Assembly (NCBI GenBank): GCA_030549335.1
Contig: CM060186.1
Coordinates: 20,513,189-20,577,188, forward strand
Reading direction: 5' to 3'
DNA length: 64,000 bases
DNA from: Pontederia crassipes
Lineage: Eukaryota; Streptophyta; Magnoliopsida; Commelinales; Pontederiaceae
Shown here: piece by piece, positions 46,893-59,750 of the stretch
Numbering within the stretch: the stretch's first letter is position 1
How the letters are laid out: every line of letters starts with the position of its first letter
Program-made: the position numbers and the translations under genes
The notes under the pieces: model-generated
Told to the model about the DNA's origin: nothing
The model's input: the letters and a program-made list of their open reading frames with translations, nothing else
Database searches by the model: none

Positions 46893-48010
46893 GGAAGTTC
46901 TTCCTTTTTTTTGAAGAAGAAGAATGCCCTTTATTGTACCCTTTTGATTCGGATAAAGGCAACATCAAATAATTTACATTATTATTTTCATGAAAAGTTA
47001 TTGTTATTCTAATCGAGCAAGCTATAATTATTTCATAAATAAATAAATAAAACAAATTATCTTCACTTTGATAACATGGATGGAGAACAATAAAGATTTC
47101 TTTGATTCCATTTATAAAAGAAAAAAAAACTAATGTAATATTTACACAATTGTTAAAAATTGGTAAAAACAAATTGAATTTAACCTATTTATTATATGAA
47201 CCAAATGTCATAATAACATGATAGTTGAATAAAAAATATTTATATAACATGTCATTACTTAAGATAATTATTATTCTTTCTCATAATTTCTTTTGAAAAT
47301 ATATACTATTATTACATATATCATTGATTGAACAATATTATTGTAAATGGTTGTTTAATGACATTGATTAAAATTTCTTTCTCAACATAGGTTTTAGATG
47401 CACATTCACCCAACGAAGATAAATAAATATAAAACAAGTTTTATGAAGTGGAAAAGAACTTGGATAATGGTATTTTCTTAATATGTGAATCAAATGTCAT
47501 AAAAAGCATGATACATTGTAAAGAACAAATATTTATACATTTTTTATTAATTAAACTTGTATTCTTTTTTCTACAATAATGAACTTGGTGAAATGATCCA
47601 AATAAATAGGAAAATATAATAAATTCTTTCTTAAAAAAAACGAACTATAACAGGGGTGCCAATGAAATATCATGAAGTGACCATCAATGGAAAGATAAAT
47701 ATTTGTGACAAAATTTTTACGAACTTGAGCAATATGCTAGAAGTTGAATACTCCAAAATTGATATGAAAAATTCAACTAATTTGCAATGAAATTGCAATA
47801 TTAGTTGAATTAAATTACATCAAATATTCTCCAACTTTAGTTTTTCCAACGTTATCCTCAAACTTCACTTTGTAAATTACGTCAAATCCCTCCAATTTTG
47901 ACGTTTCCTCAGCGATGTTCTCTAGCTTTAATTTGTAACATAAATATCCTCCATCTTTTAACTCATTATACCAAATGCCCTTATCACTATTGATTGCCCA
48001 TTCTCACTCG
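46893..48010. other. AT-rich intergenic DNA
   Basis: No gene or element was recognised in this stretch. Confidence 0.4.
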
Positions 48011-48014
48011 TTAT

Positions 48015-48270
48015 AAGGACCCCCCCCTCGCCGGAGCAAAATAAAATAAATACAAATCCCCCTCTCCTCATTGGCGCACTGGAGGGGGGCGAGGATCCCC
48101 CCCCCCCCCACTCCGATGAGGAGGAGGGGTCCGAGGTCCCCCACCTCCCGTGCACTGACGAGGAGAAGGGGGGCCTCGCCCCCGCTCAATCGTCGAGGTC
48201 GCAGAGGCTCTCACGCATCGGCGAGGAGAAGAGGGGGGCCTCACCCCCTGCTGCCACCTCGCCACTAAGG
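48015..48270. repeat. GC-rich low-complexity block
   Basis: C- and G-runs (up to 14 C) alternate with GAGGAG and CTCGCC motifs, giving open frames on several strands at once, none credible. It resembles the GC-rich cores flanking the solo LTR at 50.75-50.93 kb and 53.17-53.29 kb, so it may be the core of a related non-autonomous element. Confidence 0.5.
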
Positions 48271-48855
48271 TTCTTGAGAATTTTAGAAAATGTCATTCTT
48301 TAACTCATTGTTAATGTATTAATCTCATTGTGCTAGAGTGAATTTCAATTTTTACTCAAATAACTTATTTGACACGGCCGCACATCTATATCATTTTTTT
48401 CATTGCATTAGTATGAATATTTATTTCGAAACATTTATTTTTTATGTAATTTCCATTCTTTAAAAACTGCATAGCTACTACCATTTGAATTTATCATGTC
48501 CTGGTTTGTGTAGGACCCAATACTTTAAATGTCCATAATTGCTCGCTGGAATCCATAACCATTGCAATGCTAAGCCCATCAATGCATTTATAAAAATGCT
48601 ATAGTTCTGACCACCCGCACGTATATTCGACCACCCACCTTCCGCCCACTCCTCCGCACACCGTCGTTCAGTCCGGCACGGCGGCCACATCCGGTCACGC
48701 AAGACAAATCTAAATGCGAGAAAGCAAAGACAGATCAGGAGTCCAACCAGAGAGTCTGCTTGCATGTGGGTGGATGTATATTCACGATCACAATTGTGAA
48801 AAGAATAGTAAATGTTTTGAATAAATTATTATATTTAAGTAAAAATACTTTAATT
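48271..48855. other. Intergenic DNA
   Basis: No feature was recognised; a minus-strand open frame at 48478-48765 has no family motif. Confidence 0.35.
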
Positions 48856-49466
48856 GATTATTTTAACCGTAGAAGAAAGAGACGGACAGAGCACTTACTT
48901 CAGGATGATATATTTCTCAGAACCCATAAAAAAATAAAGAATGAATTTCATCGTTTGCTCGGAAGACATGGTCAAGAAAATAGTTGATAGCATACGAAAT
49001 TAAATTTGTGATGTGGAAATAGTTGATATCATTTTTCTAATTTTTAGAAGGGTTATAAAACAAGAGAAGCCGAGCATATTACGCAGACCATGCAGAAGGG
49101 GATGCCACCGTTGACCCCTCGACAACTTTGGGCATCAAGAAGGGCCACATTTATGGTCTTGAATCATTTGGTAGTACAGATATCAAATATGACCTTAAAT
49201 CGATATCCGGTTCTCCAAGTCAAGATATGCAACGAATGTTTGACACTATGTGGGAACAACACTTATCCGATGTCCGACAAGAGATCAGTCAGGAGGTGAG
49301 ACAGGAGCTCAAAAAAGAGGTCACTCAAGAGCTCAGACATGAGTTCGGACAAGAGCTCTAAGAACGAGAGCAACGCATGGCAAGAGCTCAAAGGAAAGAG
49401 ATGGAAAAAATGATGCATCAAATGATGCATGGGGAGCTCGACGACGAGGACGACGACGACAAGTGA
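48856..49466 (+). pseudogene. C-terminal part of a CACTA (Ptta/En/Spm-like) protein
   Basis: Exon-like pieces read RRKRRTEHLLQDDIFLRTHK (48862-48921) and, after an apparent intron, GIKKGHIYGLESFGS (about 49128-49175), MQRMFDTMWEQHL and a long charged helix (QEISQEVRQELKKEVTQEL) broken by a TAA at about 49360. It ends MMHQMMHGELDDEDDDDK with TGA at about 49464. The THKK motif, the YGL segment and the terminal coiled coil resemble plant Transposase_24-type CACTA proteins. It is a different copy from that at 18.9-20.4 kb. Confidence 0.6.
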
Positions 49467-49679
49467 AATAAATTTGTAATTTTGTAAGGATGATTTACAA
49501 ATTTCTTTTAACAATTTGTGATTTTCATTTATGAATTTGTGATTTTCAATTTCATTTTTCAAAAAATTTAAATTTCTAATGCAAATTATAATTTAAATGT
49601 ATTTACATAATAAATGAAAATGAAATTAATCCAAGAGAAATTAATTTTTTAAATAAATGAAATTATTTAAAAATTTTAA

Positions 49680-49915
49680 TTATTCCGATTGCTCAAATTG
49701 TTGAAACCGTCAAACTCGACGATTTGTGTCGTTGATTGTTCGGAGCTTTTTGATGATTAGTACCGTCGATTGTTTCAACAGTTCAGGCCAGGTTGGCTGT
49801 GGAATGTTTCAACGGTCGTTTGATAATGGTCGGAAAAAAATTGTGACGCCTAATTTTTGCGTAGATTTCAGCCGTCGATAAACTCGTCGAAAATGACGTT
49901 TTCCAATGGATTTTG
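49680..49915. repeat. Possible CACTA subterminal repeats
   Basis: Short CGTCGA, CCGTCGA, TTTCAACGGTC and GTTGAAACCGTC motifs recur in both orientations just downstream of the CACTA-like frame. No terminal TAGTG was seen to close the element. Confidence 0.45.
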
Positions 49916-50519
49916 CCTCATTACATAGATCACAAACATATCCGAAATATAAATCATACAGCATGTACATGTATCTAGAAAGAGAAGAGAGCGTTGGGAG
50001 TGGGACTATATATGTGCATAATGAATGAACAAGAAATGTTAAATTATTTGATATATAATGTTTATCGAAAGATAAAATTGGGTAATTTAGATACTACAAA
50101 CGTACGAGGAATGAAATAGGGAGTATAACATTGAGGTTCACTAAAGGGTGCGGCAATTTTGTGTGGTCTGAAAAATTGAAGTATAATATATTCATTTCAA
50201 GAATAGTTCGCCTCACAGAAGCATATATCCAGCAGTACAGAAGATAATTAAAATAGGTGTTGAAGTAAATATAATATTATTTATATCCAAAGAGAAAACA
50301 TGAATTCATAAACCTGATTTTCCATCGTAGTCATCACCTATTTCTTACATTAATTGTGTATTTATTTAGGTATGCATATTACTACATACTACATGGACAA
50401 TAGTAGATTGATGGACCTATTGTTTATAGTACAATTTATTAAAAGCACATTTATATGGTAGATAAATCAACTTTCCTTACAAAATATAGAAAATATCATT
50501 TTAATTTCATAATCAAGAA
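49916..50519. other. AT-rich intergenic DNA
   Basis: No gene or element was recognised. Confidence 0.4.
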
Positions 50520-50529
50520 CAAACTAATG

Positions 50530-53426
50530 AGATAAATTTCACTAAATGCACTCCAATTTTATCTTTTTTTTTCAAATTTTCTACTCGAACTTACTTTACT
50601 ATGTAATCAAATGGTCATTCAATTATTAATTTGTCTCCTCAAATACCATGTTAACCAATTATAGCTCATTATCCGTTTATTTTACTATGATAAATTATTT
50701 AAAAATAAAATAATAATATAAATATTTAAAAATGTTTTTTTAAGAAAAAGAAAGGACTCGACCCCCTTTGTCTTTTCCTCCGATCACTTGAGCTGACGCC
50801 CATGCTCAAACGTTCGATTGGAGAGAAGGAGCTGGGGCCACCCCCTCCTCTCCTCTTCAGCTTAGAGAGAGGGTGAGGGGCGGGGTGGTGCCCCTCCTCC
50901 TCCTCTGCACTCACAGCAGAGGAGGGGTGCTGTAACATCTCGAAATTCACGTGATTATCACGTGTTCAGAGTCATCTCACAGGTGTTACGCAATTTTATA
51001 TGAAATAATTTTATAGAAAATAAGCTCTAAAAATGCAGAAATAACAATAAGATCGTCTAACAATATACATTGGTAAGGAGCTGGAAATATCCATGATTTC
51101 ACCATACTAAATATGCAGAAAATAAGAATTAATTCAATAATCTAGTAGGACTAAATCCTACACTATGTGCAATATCCCTGTCACTGAGCTTAACCACCTG
51201 CATCACCATCTTCTATCATTTCACCTGCATGAATCCAAATACAGAGGAAAACTCACGAATATAAAAATACTCAATATGTAGGGTCTAATCATAATAATAA
51301 ATAAAAGATGTGCTCAAAATCAATAATCAATAAGGAGCAATAATCAATAGAGCACAGGATATGACAATATAAGAAGAGATCAATAATAAACCATAGATAA
51401 ATAAGACCACGAATCAATAAAGAGGATCAGGTAGGAGATCAATGGACCAATTAATAACAATTACCAACTATACCTGATCACGATGACACCTATCTAATTT
51501 ACTAATTTTTCTATTATCTACGTATAAAGTCATCGGCCAATACCAATTTCTATTCAATTCAATAGGCGGCGATAAAGCCAATCAACGCCAAAATTTGAAT
51601 GACCAAGGTTCAATTCAATTCAATTCTTTTCAATTTCAATTCAATAGGAAGCGCTCAATCAATTATGAGAAACTTCATATCTCTATCATGTAAGTCAGTG
51701 GGAGATCAAACCATGGCAAGTCTCCCTCCAATAGTAGCGTTAACAATAGCTTCGTGATGGTAGGGGACCATGACCATCATAGGACAGCCATGGCTTCCCT
51801 AAATAATGACGTCTAAAATCTCTAGATACACTATCTGCCCCATACAATACGATAACAATAATGGCACAAGGGGTTTAGAGACAATCGGAGAACATGGAAA
51901 CCCAACAGTTTCCATCTTTGATCTTACTTAACCTAAAGACCTATCTTTAATAATTTACTTTAGATTAGACAAGGACCTAATTAGGGGAAAAACTACTGGA
52001 TCAATATCATGATGGATAACGGGATTTGATAGGATAACAATGAAGATAATCTCAAATCAAATCTAATAAAAAATTGATGAGGTCAGATCTGCTAACAATA
52101 CAATTCAGGAACAATTATAGTATCTATCCAATTATCTATATTAAAATATCATAATTTACGTTTTTTGTTCCCAAAATTTGACCTGCGTCGGGTGGAACCT
52201 CGGCCAGAGCAAATCCGGGCGGGGTGTATGGTGAACTCGGGCCGGGTTGACCGGTTCACCTCCAAAATAATCGCGCCGAGTCCGAGTCGAGCCGAGCCCG
52301 AACCCGGGTCGGACCAATAGGAATCCGGGTCGGGTTGGACAGCTCAATCCGGTTCCGAATTTGATTCAATCTGGATTCAACGAAAATCCGGGCCGGGTAC
52401 AGTAAAACCCGGGCCGAGTTCTACCGTCGACGGAGAAGTGCGTTCCGACGTGACTTTCCGACCATCATAATTATACCCTACGATATCCAAACTATGCATA
52501 CGATATATCAATAAATTCACAGTACGAAGGAGAAGATAATAGGGTTCCATGTCGTAGAAAATCGATGACATAGGGATTCTCCCTACGTACCTAAAGTTGG
52601 CTGAAAAATCAACTGGATTCCCTTCTCTGAAAATATGCACGAACGTCGAACTTTGACAGGCGATTGCTCTCTGTCATCGCTCCGAAACTCACGACCATCG
52701 TCTAGAACTTCTTCTCCTATGTGCCGACTTTAAAATCAGCTGCCACACGTTCTCGGATGTGCCTTGAATGAGAGGAAAAAAGGGACTTGTGGGTAAAATT
52801 CTGTTTGGCAGAAAAAATGAGTTTTCAGCCACTCTTTAATGCCTATTTATAGGTGCAGATTTAATATAACAATTCTATTAGGTCTTGGACTCCTTTATAA
52901 TCAATCTTGGTCATCCATCAATGACTAATCACTTCTTAATTATTCAGATTTATTTAAATCCAAATTTACTTCATAAATCTATGCTTGTCTCTATAATAAT
53001 TCTATCTTTATTCAAATTCTATCATCTTTCTCCATCTTATCTCATAATTATCATTAATTTTGAAATTATTTAATTCTAAAATATTAACATTGGGATTTTC
53101 ATATTCATTAAATAAAAATAAATATCTTTTATTTATTTTTTGAAAATCCGAGTCGTTACAGGTGCCCTCTCTTTTTCAACGTGGAGAAGAGAAGCAATGG
53201 AAGGCCTCTTTTTTTTATCCCCTTTCTTTTCGGCCATCTGCCTTTACCAATCCGAGGGAGAGAGGAGGTCGGGCCTCTCTTTTTTAATTTTTTAAAAATT
53301 ATTATGTTATTATTCTAATATTATTTTATTTTTATATTTATTTTATTTTAAATAAAATTTTACATAATCAAAATGATCGATTTAAAAAAGAGAATAAAAT
53401 TAGAGAATATTTAGTGAAATTTATCT
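50530..53426. mobile_element. Mutator-type MITE split by a solo LTR
   Basis: The ends are inverted: AGATAAATTTCACTAAATGC on the left and, inverted, AGATAAATTTCACTAAATAT on the right, then both continue CTAATTTTAT-like. The 10-bp sequence CAAACTAATG is present directly outside both ends (50520-50529 and 53427-53436). Removal of the internal LTR would leave about 660 bp. TIR plus a 9-11-bp duplication points to a Mutator-like non-autonomous element. The core next to the LTR is GC-rich (GAGGAGGGG and CCTCCTCC runs). Confidence 0.85.
50931..53160 (-). repeat. Solo LTR (2,230 bp, Tekay-like) inside the MITE
   Basis: It begins TGTAACATCTCGAAATTCAC and ends TCCGAGTCGTTACA, with perfect 5-bp flanks GGTGC at 50926-50930 and 53161-53165. 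No internal domains or second LTR are present, so it is the product of LTR-LTR recombination. The left end is the complement of a Tekay LTR 3' end (ATTTCGAGATGTTACA), so the minus orientation is inferred. Confidence 0.88.
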
Positions 53427-53436
53427 CAAACTAATG

Positions 53437-54599
53437 ACACGCTTAACAAGCATTGTCACAATATCATGTGTGGCTTAACTCGTACCGGGCTGACCGAGTT
53501 AACACTTCGCTCGCCCAGACAGCTTAATTGGGTTAAAGTTAAAAAATATTACTATACTAATTACTTATATGTGTATTAATTATATATATATTACTAAATA
53601 GTAAATACTAATTAATAATGGATTGAATGCATAATACATACGGGTTTAATATACTTGTACTTGTGTTTCTATTAACAACTACTACTAAGACTATGCAGGA
53701 ATATTAAAAAAATTATTATATTATTATAAAATTATAATATTTTTAGAGCCACCATAATTATTTAAACAATTAAAGACGATGAATAAGTCAAATTACTTTG
53801 AGAAAGAATCTTGTTTCAACATAATAAATTAAGTATAAGCTAATTCGAATTTGGGACCGGTTCCGACCATCCCGGTCTCCACCTGTTTTGCTCTAATTTC
53901 AAGAAAGAAATTCGGTCCCATCCCCGGTCTCAGTCGAGAATCAGACGTTCCATTTAAATCGGGATAAAAATGGACAATTTTTCGATTATCCCGATTTTCA
54001 TAAAAAAATTGTAAACTAAGTACGGTAATAAAATATTTAATATTATTATACAAAATATGATAGTTTATTGATGAAATTACATATAATAACATAATATAAT
54101 GTATATTTAATATATATAATAAAAATTTAATTAAAATAAACACAAATATAATATTTAAAAAATAATTAATATTATATAATACTAGGTCAGGATGCAGTCT
54201 CGATCTCCTCCCGACCTGAATACCTACTAATAGGATCTAAAAAAATAATCTCAATTTTTGAATTAGTGCAGGTTAGGGTGACCGGATCGCCTCTGATCAT
54301 GCTCACTCCTATAATAAATGAATTGTCATTTAAATAAATTTGAAACATTGATAGTAAATCACATATACTTATAGATATATAAGCATACAAATGTATACAT
54401 AAATATATATAGACAATAGTTATTTACCATTATATTTTTTAGTTAGAAAATTAATTTAAAATATAACATTTTTTAAAAAAAAATTGTGAGCATCCCACAT
54501 GACATATATTGCTCTAATTCTTTTTTTTTTGGAAAAAGATGTTTCTCAATTTAATTCAACAAAAACTTCTGCTCTTGCTCAACTTAAATTCACATTTCT
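53437..54599. other. Intergenic DNA with a hAT-like MITE remnant
   Basis: At about 53840-54312 the sequence contains GGGACCGGTTCCG, CCGGTCTC and, at the right edge, GATCATGCTCACTCCTAT. The complement of that edge, ATAGGAGTGAGCATGATC, resembles a hAT MITE tip. The left tip was not found. Confidence 0.35.
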
Positions 54600-56640
54600 T
54601 ACACGCTGAAAAAATTATCATTTTTTATATTTAATATTATTTATTTTTAGGTATACTTATATTACATGGTGACGCCTCTAGTTTTTTGTTATAAAAAAGT
54701 CAATTTATTTAAATCAATTAAAACTTGACCTTATAATATATTATATGTTTTAAAATAAATATTTTATTTAAAAATACTAAGAACATAAAAATTAGTTTTT
54801 AAAAATTAGAAAATTAAAAATTTTTTAGCATTCCGAATGACATGTATTAACGCCGCTTGTTATTTTATTAAATTTTTTAAGTTTAGTTCAATTCAAAAAT
54901 CCATTTATACCAAAATTAAATTAAATTTTTAGCATTTAATGTCATTTATTTTTAAATTAGTGATATAATGTTATTAGGGCATGTTTTACATTTTATCCAA
55001 CAAAAAAATCTCTTTTTAGTTAATCCAACTAAAACTCCAACTCATCCATACCTATTATGTTACATAAAATTATTACTATTATTATATTTTTTGTTTGAAA
55101 AATAAAAAATAAAAAAATATAGTTTTATTTAAAAAGAATTTACAACATTTACCTATTTAATCGAACAAAGAATTTTACTTCTAATCAAATTACATTTATC
55201 ATTCAGGTTTAATCTTCTTTTGTTTTTAGGATCATGAGTATTATTATCCGGAGAAAATTATGAAAATAATATATATATATATATATATATTATCTATTTT
55301 AATTACACAAATCTCATCATATATTGAAATTTAAAAACGATTGAACCATTTATTTTTTAAAAACCAATCCTGCTTATAATCTTATTTTATTTTTAGGCTT
55401 ATGGATATTATTACCTTACATAATAATTTTTTATTATAATTTATTATTTATTTTCTGAAAATATCCAAAAGGAAAATAATAATAAGTTACATATATTATT
55501 TATTTTTAAGTATACAAATCTTACAGCTTAATGATATTTAAAAAGTAAGTAAAATATTTATTTGTCTAAGGAAACCTAATTCAAATCAAGTTTATTTTTA
55601 GTTATACAATATTATTACCTAATTAAATTTAAAAGAAATTAATATATGTTTTCAAACAAACAAAGAATCACACTTATCAAATTAGACTTTACCTTTTAAA
55701 ATTTAATCTTCTTCTATTTTGAGGCTTACAAATATTTTTACTTTCATTGAATGATTTTTCTTATAAGATATTTATATTTTTTTTAAAGAAATCAGAAAAT
55801 AATAATAAATGGTATAATTCAATTTTTTATATACAAATCTTATTATCTCGTGTAACTAAAAAACAAGTATACTTCTAATCAAATTAAAATAAATTATTAG
55901 ATTTACCTATTGAATCTAATCTTCTTTCATTTTTATGATACATAAAAATTTTATTATAATAATTTTTTTACATCCATATCTTGTAATTTGCAATATTTTT
56001 TTCCTAAAAAAATGAGGTGGCATTCATAAAGACGCCACTTGTCACAACTTCATGCAGAATTGGTTATATCACATCACAATTATAGATAATAAGACATTAA
56101 TTTAAGAAAGAGTAAAATCATTTATTGTTTAATTAAATATGATATTAAGTATATCATATATATATATATATCACTGCACAATCGTTATAAAAAAAACAAT
56201 TATATAAAAAATGTATACACAAATTCATTCATCCCAATTGAATATATAATTTCACAATCTGAATTTGTCGAAGTTTTATGAGATTTAAAGCTTAAGTAGA
56301 TGCATAAGATATATTATTTTAATTTTAATTTTATTTGAAATTTTAATTTTATATAATCAAATGAAGATTGTTTAATTCATGGTAATGAATATTATTACCT
56401 TATATAACAAATATATATTATTTTCTGAAAATTGTGTACATAATAATATTTTATATTATTTATTTTTAGGATTAAAATATTATTACATAAAAATAAAATT
56501 AATAGATTTATTTATTGAATCAAACAAATAATTCTACTTCTCATAAAATTAAACTTACTTTTTAGATTTAATCTTACTTTACTCTACGGCTTATAATTTT
56601 TTTATCTAACAAACTTCTATTATAGCAAATTTATCAAATA
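54600..56640. repeat. Degenerate AT-rich repeat array, spacing ~100-300 bp
   Basis: A motif like AATCTTCTTTTATTTTTAGG followed by CTTATGGATATTATTACC recurs in diverged form near 54643, 55210, 55375, 55485, 55585, 55710, 55915, 56440 and 56560. It is often preceded by ACTTCTAATCAAATTA. Spacing is uneven. No coding frame is present. Confidence 0.5.
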
Positions 56641-56654
56641 TTAAATAACAAATA

Positions 56655-56673
56655 TTATCTATCTATCTATCTA

Positions 56674-56738
<65 letters not shown>
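56655..56738. repeat. (ATCT)n(CT)n(TA)n compound microsatellite
   Basis: Runs of ATCT, then CT, then about 22 TA units. Confidence 0.95.
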
Positions 56739-56741
<3 letters not shown>

Positions 56742-57384
56742 GATTCATATTAGTATTAATTTTAATTATTAATATTAGGATACACGCTAACATTAGATAT
56801 GTCACCCAAACGCTTATAAATAAATTTCTTTATCTGTGTCTCTCCCATGTAACCAAATATTAAATGTTATTAGTTTTATATCGGATATTTCTTAGGATAT
56901 TGAGGATATTGTAATGCATATATATATAAATATATACAGTATTAATAATTTTATATATTTGATTTTTGTAAATGTGATCCAATACTACAGATTTAGGATT
57001 ATAATTAGACATCACCCAAAAGTTTTAAATAACTTTATATATTTCTGTCCTTTCAAGTCTTAACATCCAGCCCTTAACTTCCTTGAGGTAGGTGAATAAA
57101 CATGTGAATAGAGTTTTATTCAGTTTTAATTGACCCAAACACACATAAAAAAAGGAATTAGAATAATAATTCAGTCAGCACCTACAAAGATGTGTCAACT
57201 CAGTTTTTATGATTCTTATATCAACAGGAATTACTAATTTAAAGTTTTCATCTCTCTTTTATTCCTACCTAACTGTGTTTATTCTTTCAACCAAACACAA
57301 CTCGGATAAGAATTGTATTCTTTGTGCACACCAAATCCATCTTATTCATGTTAATATTCTATGAATATTGAACCAAACTTATAA
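56739..57384. other. AT-rich intergenic DNA
   Basis: Nothing recognised apart from short TA runs. Confidence 0.4.
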
Positions 57385-57450
57385 TGTCTTCGAAATGCAC
57401 CCCGCCACGTGGTCGAATACACATCGGGAATGTTACGAGACATAGCTTAC
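57385..57450 (-). repeat. Inverted LTR end
   Basis: Read on the minus strand, it contains ATGTCTCGTAACATTCCCGA and CCACGTGGCGGGGTGCATTT. These match ATGTCTCGCAACGTTCCCGA and CCACGTGGCGAAGTACATTT near the end of the plus-strand LTR at 62.8 kb. Confidence 0.7.
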
Positions 57451-57775
57451 GTGTACAATAATTTGACCAAAATAAAACTTTGACTGGTCAATATAATAGA
57501 GGCATAATTGCGGAAGGAAACATAGCTATCATTTGATTAAAAAGATGCATAATTAAAATGAATGCAGAAGTCTTAACAAGATAACATAATTGAGTCTCAA
57601 ATAATCTAAACATGATAGTTTTCATAAATAAATACAACTCGATGAAAATAAAAAGGAAGCTGAAGAGACTCGATTTCATGTGCAAAGTTCACCACGAGCT
57701 CGATCTGTCGCATGTGCCATCATCCTTTTTACTAGGACATGTTATTACCTATGACATTGAATACACAGGGGAGAT

Positions 57776-58026
57776 GAACCTCCCTGTGAGCTTCGTCATT
57801 GGGGAGGCTATCTTCGAGAAGTCCTTTATGAATCGTCTATAGTATCCAGCCAATCCGAGAAAATTATGTATCTCGGTCACATTCTTCGGTCGAGCCCAAT
57901 TTGTCACTGCATCTACCTTTGCTGGATCAACAGAAATACCCTTCTTAGAGACAATGTGTCCAAGGAACATAATTTCTTCCAGTCAGAATTCACACTTCGA
58001 CAGCTTTGCATAGAGTTTGTGCTGAC
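57776..58026 (-). pseudogene. pol: Antisense reverse transcriptase fragment (Tekay-like)
   Basis: The minus strand reads HKLYAKLSKCEF, a stop where tryptophan is normal, then [20 protein letters not shown] and [20 protein letters not shown]. This is the RT thumb/connection region. The frame ends after MTKLT. At its 5' side it joins the plus-strand LTR stub within a few bases. Confidence 0.85.
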
Positions 58027-58050
58027 GGGGTGCATTTCGGGAGCGTTACA

Positions 58051-58066
58051 GTAAGGTATCAGAGCC
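58051..58066 (+). other. Primer-binding site (tRNA-Met type)
   Basis: GGTATCAGAGCC follows the LTR end GTTACA after four bases and matches initiator tRNA-Met priming. Confidence 0.75.
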
Positions 58067-58919
58067 TAAAGTCAGGACATTCTTATGTTCTGAAATGTTA
58101 AGTATGTCTAAGGATCCATGTGCAAAGAGCCACGAGTAGTCGCCGCGCCACCGAATGTAAATCCAAGTAAGTTATGTCTTTCTCTCGTAATAAATGACGA
58201 TGACAACTCTTAATTCATGATATTTGGCTATGCCAATATTAATTTTAATGACTCTTATGATGATGAGATGTGACAATTAGCAATGTCAATAATTACCTTT
58301 CATGTGATCTTATCATATCTATTATATGTCATATTATTGACTTGATCACATTGTCTATCCTGCTAGTATCCCTATATATTGACTAAGGAATGATTCAATG
58401 ATGTTTTGACTAATGTCTATTGGTGATTTCATATGACACCCTCATCTTTATTGTTAACCATGCTATTCATTGAAGAATGACCCTTTCATGATGATGTTTA
58501 GAAAATAGCCGCATTAAGATAATTCATAGTGAAACTCATTAATCTATATTGAGTATATAATGATGAAATGTCATTATGCCATTACCAATCTTATGAAATC
58601 GAAGATGACTCTATCAATAATGACAGACAACACTCTTATTGAGCCTTGCATGTCATAAGTTATTCGATGAGGATTATGACTCTATGAATATAGTTTCACA
58701 CCTGATGTATGTTCTTAAGATACCAATGATGATCAGAAATAAGATCTTTTCTTCATATCTCATACTAATTTCTAAGGAGGATTATGATGCAATTCTTGAC
58801 ATCAATTGATTTTCTTGCTATGATGTATAAGTGTTATGCAAGAAGAAGAAGATAGTTATTAGTAATCTTGTGAACCTAAAGCTATAGTTAGAAGTTGAGT
58901 GTCATATCGACCTCCTTTC

Positions 58920-59370
58920 AAGTATGACCTTGATTTCAAAGGCTCCACAGAGAATGACACTTGTAGAAATGTATGGATTGGAGAAACTGATTTAGTAACT
59001 TTTAGATAAGGGGTTTATTAGACCGAGTCTCACATTTAAGTGTGCTTGTTCTATTAAGGAAAAATGACTCAAGGAAATCAGTTATTTATTATAAGATATT
59101 AAATAAGACAATCATCAAGAACTATTTATTATTGTGTATAGATGACCTATTTAAGATCACGATGTTTTTCAAGATCGACTTTTAAAGTGGGTACCACTAG
59201 CTAGAGTTGTTCAATATGATGTACCAAAGGCAACCTTTCGATCAATGTACATAAATTTCAGCAATTCCATTCGGATTAACGAACATAACTTTTATGGACC
59301 TAGAACATGGTATTCAAATGATATTTGATTAGTTTGTCATTATTTTGTTTATGACACCTATATGTATTCG
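58920..59370 (+). pseudogene. pol: Decayed plus-strand reverse transcriptase
   Basis: Translated pieces still show ISKAPQRMTLVEM and LLDKGFIRPSL (about 58930-59030). Below that, diverged counterparts of the YPLPRIDDL, FSKIDLRSGYHQ and FIDDILVYS regions are recognisable only by order and spacing. Many substitutions look like C-to-T or G-to-A changes, as expected for a long-methylated element. Confidence 0.6.
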
Positions 59371-59682
59371 AAAAGAAGAAAAAAAACAATGTAATATAAA
59401 GAATATATGAACATTATATTGGAAACATTAAAATAAGATAAATCCATATCAAAGACATAATAGATGAATTAGTTAACTTATGATATCAAATGGGCAGTAG
59501 TGTTAACTCTAAAGATTCAAGACACTACTTATTCGAAGTTTCTAAAGGAGGTTGAGTTCCCCATGAATTACCATCTTAGGAAGGCGAACTCGATTCCACA
59601 TGCAAGAGGGAAGGTTCACTAGGCTTGGTTGCGTACGAGATGATGAAGGAACTAAACACATGGAATCCAAATAATGAAGTCC

Positions 59683-59686
<4 letters not shown>

Positions 59687-59746
<60 letters not shown>
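59687..59746. repeat. (GA)n microsatellite
   Basis: About 29 GA units within the decayed Tekay element. Confidence 0.95.

Positions 59747-59750
<4 letters not shown>

Noticed and set aside
48068-48268. Overlapping open frames on both strands in a GC-rich block
   Set aside because: Proline-, arginine- and glycine-rich products on all frames are the result of C/G runs, not coding.
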